Below, piece by piece: positions 51,901 through 60,900 of a DNA stretch of 64,000 nucleotides. The stretch comes from Alitta virens (Eukaryota > Annelida > Polychaeta > Phyllodocida > Nereididae), in the NCBI GenBank assembly GCA_932294295.1, contig OW028579.1, positions 31,073,250-31,137,249 on the forward strand, in the 5' to 3' direction. Numbering within the stretch: the stretch's first letter is position 1; every line of letters starts with the position of its first letter. The position numbers and the translations under genes are program-made. A model generated the notes under the pieces. It was given only the letters and a program-made list of their open reading frames with translations. It made no database searches and had not been told where the DNA came from.

Positions 51901-54900
51901 CAACCAGGTTTGTTAGGTCACGTGCAACTCCGCACACAAATTGTAGGCAGCAGAGAATTGGAATCGAAGAGAAAATCAACTAGTTTAGTTTGGGTAACTT
52001 GGGAAATACAAATGTAGGAAATAGAGAGAAAAAACAACTTTGTTTAGTGTCTTTAAATGAGTTGTATTGGCATCCTTCTGACTTCAGCATCCTTCTGACT
52101 TCAGCATCCTTCTGACTTCAGCATCCTGAATTGAAATAGACTCAGGATTATTTGAATTAAAAAACCTATCACATTCTGAACAGTAATGAATGCAAAGTTA
52201 TTATTTTGAAACTTTATTATTTCCAAGTTTATTGAGCTAATGACCATCTGACACCCTAACAGTGCGTTATTATATTGAAGTTTCTATAATTAGGGTAGTT
52301 TTAGCTGTATTATATGAAATTACATTGTGGGAAATAGGACAGATTTGTGTAATTATATGATTTGTTTATTGGAAATTATTCATAATTTTAATAATACTCT
52401 CCGAAATAAGGAAATTGATTCCTCGACATAGTTTTAAAGCTAAACTTCAACACGTGTTACAACGAATTGAAGGGGCCCTACTGTGTGTGTATTAGCATAA
52501 TGTATTAGGAGAGTGTATGTGTATTAGGATAGTGTAAGTGTATTAGGAGAGTGTATTAGCAGAGTGTGTAAGGAGAGTGTATTAGGATACTGTATGTGTA
52601 TTAGCAGAGTGTATTAGGAGAGTGTAGGTGTATTAGCAGAGTGTGTAAGGAGAGTGTATTAGGAGAGTGTATGTGTATTAGGAGAGTGTATTAGGATACT
52701 GTATGTGTATTAGCAGAGTGTATTAGGAGAGTTTATGTGTATTAGCAGAGTGTATTAACAGTGTATTAGCAGAGTGTATTAGCAGGGTGTATTAGCAGAG
52801 TGTATTAGTGTATACTGTACGTGTATTAGCTGATTGTGTGCTTCACACATTGCCTGATGTTTTCAGAGCAATACAAATTACATCATGTCATGATCCTCTT
52901 GGCATCTGTTGCAGTAATGTTTTTGTGGTATCTTTTAATATCAATTTTTATCAATATTTTTAGTTTAATATCCTTTTCAATGTCAGTGTGCAAAGTACAT
53001 TTAGCAGAACACTGAAGCGACACATCGCAGAGCCTTACATGTCAAGGTCATTGATGACTATGTCTGGATGTTGGTGATTATTCGTTGTGACTGAGATGCT
53101 CTCTCTGCCTCTGTATTCTGATATCATTAGCAATGAGAAGCAACTGATTACTGTTCTGTTGGTGTTTTTTTATTTTTTATTTATTTATGTGTTATTTCTC
53201 TTTTTTGTTTTTCTGTTAGTCTAATGGTTAAAGTAGTTGTTAGCTTTTGTAGAGGTCCTGGGTTCGAATCCCTGTACTGGAGACCTTTCGTGTGTAACAT
53301 GACATGGATGCCCCTTGTCAAATTGTAAAATTTTCGTCAAAGAGATACACTGTCCTAGCTTGAAAGAACCATTGTAATTTGATCTTTAGATATCCACACC
53401 AGCCCGTTTTCTTGCATGTTAAGCTGTCTGCTGCTAGATTTGGGCAATTCCTGTAATCAGCTGTTTCCAGGAAAGTTCCCAGGGGCTGCTATAAATAGAA
53501 CGTGGTCGCAGGGCATTGTGGGAGATGAGCAGACATCCTCTCTTCTGATTGGTTGATAGCTTGCTTGTCTCAGACATTGACCTTTCTGTCAGGCCCTTCA
53601 GTCTCTTCAAGCTTCTTGCGCTGATCGCATCATATGAGCCAATAAGAGGCTTGCTTTAATATTTTTCTGCTCATATTAGCAGATTTTCCAAGAATATGTA
53701 ACCGCTATTAGATGTGTATGTTAAATGAAGGACCTAGCTGTGCCTTGTATAGTGTCTATGCAAAGGCCGTTAAAACACCAAGGGCCCATTTATCAGCTCA
53801 TCTTCACGTCTGCCTCATGTAGGCATACCTCATTTGTTACATCCGTTTGTGGCAGAACCGTATCATCTGATCATTACATCTGCCTCTGGCCTGGTTGGTG
53901 TCTTCATCTCATCATTATTTCTGCCTGTCAGGTGGATGTAATTCTGTCTGAGAAATTGAGATTTGAAAACACTTATTATCTTCAACTTGTGTTGTACTAG
54001 CTGTTCACCCGAATAGCTCATAACAATTATAATGTGAACATGAGATAAACAATTGAAAGGCGTTAGTTGGTACTATCGACGTTTGTTTATATCATTTCAT
54101 ACTCAATTGCACTGGAAATACCCCTCTGCTCAGATATACCATGGAGTGACTCCATGGATATACCCCGTTTCCATGGGAACAATTTGGAGAATTTACACGG
54201 GGCCCCACCCCCTCTCAAATGGTCTTTAATGGCATTGGACACATTGCTGGCTATTTATAGGAACACCTGACCATTGTCCATTATGATGGGTTGCCATGGT
54301 AACCGCGGTAAATCATTGCGCATACACAATCGGTTGCCATGGTGACTGACAAATTGGAGGGAGTGATTGTCATGCCAGGGCCCATCTCAACTGTGTAATA
54401 ACATGCAATGAATTTGTGGTTCATGGACAGATCCTGAAAAAAAGAGGGCAATAGCTCGTAAAGGGATATGTTATTGAAATGACCCTGAGTGACCAATAAA
54501 TCCTATGTCCTCTTGTGTATGTAGCATATAAATGTCAGGGTCTTGAACGTTGCCCTTTTGAATTGCTTATATACGTAAATCATATCTGTGCAGATACATA
54601 ACTTGACTTGTGATGAAAACAATTATATATCATTTTTTTTAGAACTTGACTTGTGAAGAAAATTCTCTTTTATAAATTTCTTATGAACCGCTACATCAAA
54701 GCCTCGTTTTCAAAACCACTCACAACGATTGTGGTCTTAAATTTTGCCAATTGCAATTGTAATTTAGGACTGAGAACGAAATACAGTATAAAGTATTGTG
54801 ATAATGATTTAATCGTTGGACCAGCATTTAGCGGTTTTGATAGGAAATTGTCTTAACAGTTAGGTAACTGAAAATTAACCCTGATATTATCTAGTTACCA

Positions 54901-57900
54901 TTGCAATTGACACAATTTAAGACCACAATTGTTGAAAATTGCTATTTAACTATAGTTCTTAAGTTTAAAGATATTCATTTTCTCGTTCATTTTGATTGTT
55001 AGGTCTGTCTTAAAGTTGTGTTTCACTTATTATTACAACTTAATTTAACCTTGGATGAACTAGATTTAACTATTTATTGGAATTGGAATTGACATTTTTA
55101 TATGCTACTGAGTCTGAAGCTCAGTTAGCTTACATAACCAGCTGCCAGAGGCAGACGTAATGAAGAGATTATTTCCCTTATATAACAATATGCACAATAA
55201 CCTTCGTCTAAATTACATGTTTATATACTATTGGCACATTTTTTTAACTATCAGTTGGCTGGCTGGGTTTAACAATAGAGTTCCTTGTTGAACAGTGTTT
55301 GATAATAATGAATGTTTGTAATTTGATCTTTAGATATCCACACCAGCCATTTAGATTAATGTGCATATTAGAAATGTCCAAGTGTAACTGATTCAATGAG
55401 CTAATTTGTTGATATTGTTTCGTCTCCCGGAGGTTTAGCTCCACGCTTATTGTTCGTGTTAAATAGATAAAACAAGGGTTAATTTTCAGTTGCTGTGGAA
55501 GAGGGGGGGGGGGGGGGCACTTCTAAAAATATTTTTGGATTATAATTATATTTATCTGATGATATCACACATGTGGATTGCTGCTGCAAAAAGCATCAGT
55601 AATTAACAGCAAAAAATAAAATAAATATCAAACTTCCATTTTTCTTGTATATATATGTAAACAAGATTTTATGATACAATATTTCCATTATTATACTGTA
55701 ATTTTGAACAAAATTCTTCAGAATTATGTATATATTTGTACATTTGAAGTGTTCTTTAGTTTTTTTGTCGAGGGTCACTTAAGATTAAATTCCTTTTAAG
55801 GAGGGGTAAACCCATGTATTATAATTATATGCCTGCAGGGTTGCATTTACCTAGGGGATCCCCTTGTGTATTAAGATAAGTATGACGTAATAATGTTATC
55901 AACATATGTTACTTATCCATATAAATTTTATTATACATTAAGTAGACTTGGATTTTCAAAAAACCAACAATAGTTGATATAGTGTAAATAGTAATATTAC
56001 TAATAATTTGTAACGATGACACATTTGAATTTTTCTATTAGTCATATAATAAATAAATATAGTGCCCCCCCCCCCCCCCTGTCTATAGATAGTCTCATTG
56101 ACCTAGTTCAGAGGAGGGTGTGTTAGATAAAGTACAGCAGCCTGTTGTTAATGACGTAAGGTTACATTATTGGCTTTGATCATCAATGTTCATGATCTAA
56201 CCCTGGCATATAAAAGTTGTGCTGCCCTGTTAACATACACACAAAGTGGATATATATATATCTATATATATGAACCATCGATTGGATCGGCTGAACTCTA
56301 CTGTTGTTGTAAGCCACTGCGGATCTGACTTGTGCACTGTTAACACGTGTTTTTTTTAGAGTGGATACCAACAGAAAAAGCCAACTGCTTTTGGATGAAA
56401 CACGTTGCTGCTGTTGATGAAATTGACATTTAGTTACAGCAGGTGACTGCATATTTGACAGGGAAGGACTTAATGTAATAACTCGCGATGAAGCACAGCA
56501 TATTGATAGGAGGGTGTTCCTGGCTCAGACACAAGTATTGTCAGGAACAGATGAAATTGTTAAACAACAGGCCTCAACAAAGGTGTGTATATGTCTATAT
56601 GACAATGTGTATGTCTATATGACAATGTGTATGATAATTGTCTATCAATTGATACGATTTGAATGGGGTAATATTGGTGTGTTTGGTAAAAAAAAAAAAA
56701 AGTTTTTTGTTGTTTTTATGTTCATTGTTTTAATCTGTATAGGATGTTTGAAAATGTATATTAGTTCAGAAGCTGTATTGAAGTACAGACATCCTAGTAT
56801 ACTGAATAATTTGGGGTTACCAATGAGATAACCTTCATCATATGTTGATTAAACTTAATGATGAGGTTATTAACTAATTTATGATGATTAATACAAAAAT
56901 TTATGATAAATTTAGTTGTTTAATATCCTGAATTTAGAGGTATGGCAAGTGTTAGTGTAGATAGGTAACCGCCGGTTGATACTCGACAGATAAAATCCAA
57001 CAAACACTTCTCGGTCGAGAAAGACCTACAATAACATCACGAAATGAAATAACAAACATCAGCAAAACATGCGAGTTATACGGTGTGTATATATAGATGT
57101 ATAAAATGTATATATATGGATGTACGCTTGACAGAACATAGAGATTTTGTGGTGTAGGAATCGAGACTCTTGTTGCTTTTGGAGGTTACTTTTGTTATTG
57201 CTCGCCTCGGTGAATTTTAAATACTCAAATTAATCTCTAGGGTCACTTACGTATTGTATTCGGTTTGTTGTGTTCAATTTGAAGTAATTTCATTGCGAAA
57301 AGCAATGAAATCCTTGCACGATATGTGTTTATTTCGCAATGTCAGTTTCTGGTTGTCTCGATAACGTCATCCGAACTAATCGGATTATAAATAATTAGTC
57401 GATGGAAAAAATGGTTAGATTTTAATTAGAATGGACCGGAATGGAAACTGACAAATTGGCTATTTATAGAATTGATGTTAAATTCAATAAGAATTTAGTC
57501 TGGGTTGAAAAATGTGCTCCTCTTCATGCTATATTCATAGGGTATTGATTATGTATAGAATGTAATCATGCATTATTGTTTGGCCTTTTCATTCTATTCA
57601 ATGAAACTACCTACACACAACATGTTGTGTACACACACAGAGAGAGAGAATTTATTTATTTGACCAAATAAAACAAAAGCAGCAAATTACAAGGAACAAC
57701 TAAAGAAATGTACGTTATTACACATAATATAAGCAAATAAATAAAATAAAATAAAGTCAAAATACATATATACTCTTTACCTTTGGTCAAGAGACATCCA
57801 TTAAGTTCTTATTTTTAAAAAACGCTATACATACTGTATAGTGCATTCATTGGTTGCTTTTTCTTCAGTATACAGTACTGCTTATTCTCTTCATATGCCT

Positions 57901-60900
57901 CTGTATTTAAATTGGTTGTTATGTGTGATATCATCAGTCATGACATGTCAGATGTCAATACATGTAGACACCACTTTCTTGGTTATAAGCATTTTGAAGG
58001 ATTATTTATATTTTTTTTTGTGAACTATAAAGAATATGCGTCTTTCAATTTGTTTATCCGGTGTTCGAAATAAAGGATTTCCATTGTCATGCCACACATA
58101 ATTCATACCAATTTGGTTGTCTAGGTTTTTTTCTACCTTCTGGAGCGTATTTATAAAAATGTAGATCTAATATTTACGTTAATCGGATAACTAATCCTGA
58201 ACTGTTATTTCGACCTATAGGGTCTGATTTATATTTCGAACTTATTTCATCGGAAACCTGTCTCCAGAGAAGTTCAAGAAATGTACCAAATTTCAACAAT
58301 TTAAGCAAATAATGATGGGGGCTTAATATATAACTACATGAATCACTGGATACATGATTCACTGAATATGACTGGGGCGAAATGCTGTCATTATCATTAA
58401 TAGTGCTGATGAGGCTACAAGTAATGTTAACAAATTAGCAGCAGGACATGACTAGTTACAGCCAACCGCAATGTTTAATAACATAATTGAGTCATTGCCT
58501 ATGATCAACTTATTAATCATGTACACTACACCGGGGACCATCCATTATTTTACTGACGCGAATAATCTGTGGTAATCATGTGATAATCCCAGTAATTAGG
58601 TCAATTTTTTTCTAGGAAATATTTCTGGTTAAGTGAGGCAATTATTTTATATAGTTATGCATATGTTAAGTATATTTGTATGGATAGTTGAAGGTTGGCT
58701 ATAACTTAAGATAAACCTGTAAGAGTTTCCATTGTACCGAATACTTGGTAGGACCAAAGTTTTACTCAATCATGAATATTATGATTAAAATTGGAGCTGG
58801 TGGTATTTGAGTCCTCCTAATAGATGGTGATCTATTCCCTTCCATTCATCATTTTGTTGATCATTGTTGATAGTGAAGATCAGATAAGATATCAGTTTAT
58901 TGCTAGGCACATTTCAAAATAGATTGAATTGTAAATTTTGATGATATTGACTTATGTAAAATTTGGCAAGCATTATATTAACACTGGATTCTACTGAGGA
59001 AGGACTAGGCTGATAACACACTATTGTGGTTTCATTTGACATCTTTTGTTGGATGTACAAATGTATGTGTGGGATTATAGATATATTACAATAGCAATAT
59101 TGCCATAGATGAATCGCATTGATCTATATCAGTGAATATGCAAACGGAACTTCTCTACTAAGGAGATTAGAGAATTTCTCCTAATATGGTCGTCTGATGG
59201 TTCTAATAGAAGTTACACGCTCGATTGCTAATTGAATTCAAATTATTTAATTGACGATTTTTTTGTCTTAAATATTTTGACAAAAGAGAATTTTGTCACA
59301 AACGAATGAGAGTTGACTTACTGGAGTCTGGCCGATTCCAGTATATTGCGATAAAAGAAATGGTGATCTACTTGTCGGTTGTCAGAGAATGTTCTTGCGA
59401 TGAATGAGAATTGATGAATGAGAATTGACTTATTGGAGTAGTCGTTGTGGTCAAAGTTTGGCCGATTCCAATATATTGCGACACAAGAAATGACTACCTA
59501 TCTATTTGGCTCACTACAGTTGAGCTTGGCAAAGTTTGGATGCTTCCAAAGACAATTCGATAATAGAAATGGCTGTCTACTTGTCAATTATTGTTTTTTA
59601 GGCTAATTTTACCTGTTTTAATTAACAACATTTTTAACCGTTTGTCTTTTGTTTTTAAAGAGAACCAAGGAAAATCCTTCTGAAGAAAAGCGGCACTGGA
59701 CTCGGATTCAACATCGTGGGGGGAGAGGATGGGGAAGGAATCTTCATTTCGTTCATCCTGGCAGGTGGCGCTGCCGATCTCAGCGGAGAACTCCACAAGG
59801 GAGACCAGCTCCTCTCGGTACGTTCGAAAATATCGCCAAAATTGAAATTGTTAAATTAGAGAAATATGTATTAGATGACACTGTTTCTTCACTCAAGATT
59901 CTAAAATTACTTAAAGTCTCCAAGTGGAAGTTTTCTAGAATTTGACATTTTCATTGAAGAAAAATACCATAAATGTTTCAAATGCTTTTTGTAAATATTT
60001 TTATAATTCATATATTGATAAAAATCTAATTAGGAGACGCCTCTAAGCCTAAAACTTAACACTAAAAGTTAATATCAATAAATATATATTTACTACTATT
60101 GATACAACCTCTGGAAACTTTTAGGAAAGGAACAGAACATTAAATTTTGTATCAGTAAAAATCTTGTTAAAGTTTTAGTACACTTCTCCAACGACCACAT
60201 CTAATGCAAACCAACGGTCAATAACTTAGTATTTGAGTACATATATCATTTAGATTTTGCTTGAAGCAAACAAATATGTTTTTCCGATGAAGTTTTTAAA
60301 CCTTTTTAGAAGAAATATTCGCATATGTGTATGTGTAGACTGTCCTGGATGCTATGCGTGTACAGCACAGCACAGATCATAACCTTTTCATAATTTGTTG
60401 AAAATTTCAAAGGATGTGAGCATGATGTCCGACATGGCCTTATGCACATAATTATATCAATATTATCTATTCATAAAAGCATGATATGTACCAGTAATTT
60501 TCTAGTATTTTCCGATGTGGAAATTTAAATCGAAAGGTACTGAAATAGATTGAAAACTAGCAGATGTGACCAAATAAAACAGTATTGACGAATGAGGTCA
60601 TTGTATTATACCGTTAATAGGATGATGACATATGTCTGATGTATTTGTGTATAACGATTCAAAACGTATTGATTTGTTTTAAGCTGATTATCATATAAGT
60701 ACTTAAAAAAAGAAAAGTAGTTTGGTGATCATAAGTATAGTTTGATTGATATCGAAGTACAGGGTGATGATCAAGTTTCTGGAAAACTCATTTGATATGC
60801 CTATTGAAAACAATTTGTAGGTATCACATTAGATACAAGAGGTTTGCATGCAGTGTGTACTGTAGCAGTTATATTGACTTTTCAAAAATGTTTTACGATG

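Larger units (their letters stand above)
45652..59660. other. Large DLG intron, part after alternative exon
   Basis: No DLG exon was found between the alternative exon donor and the PDZ3 exon. It holds several truncated SINE-2 copies (46230-46400, 49895-50080, 51365-51455, 53865-53935, 55103-55168), one reverse SINE-1 (47757-47944), tandem repeats (48425-48505, 52072-52127, 52495-52815, 59305-59590), a regulatory-motif cluster (51856-51924), G15 and C15 tracts (55503-55517, 56065-56079), and a possible terminal ORF (46863-47189). The stretch 56100-59300 shows nothing else. Confidence 0.6.

Noticed and set aside
52495..52815. CRISPR-like regular repeats
   Set aside because: Units are directly adjacent and variable, without spacers; it is a minisatellite in a eukaryotic intron.
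53221..53290. Candidate tRNA gene
   Set aside because: Good B box, but no paired acceptor stem or standard anticodon arm; fits a SINE head better.
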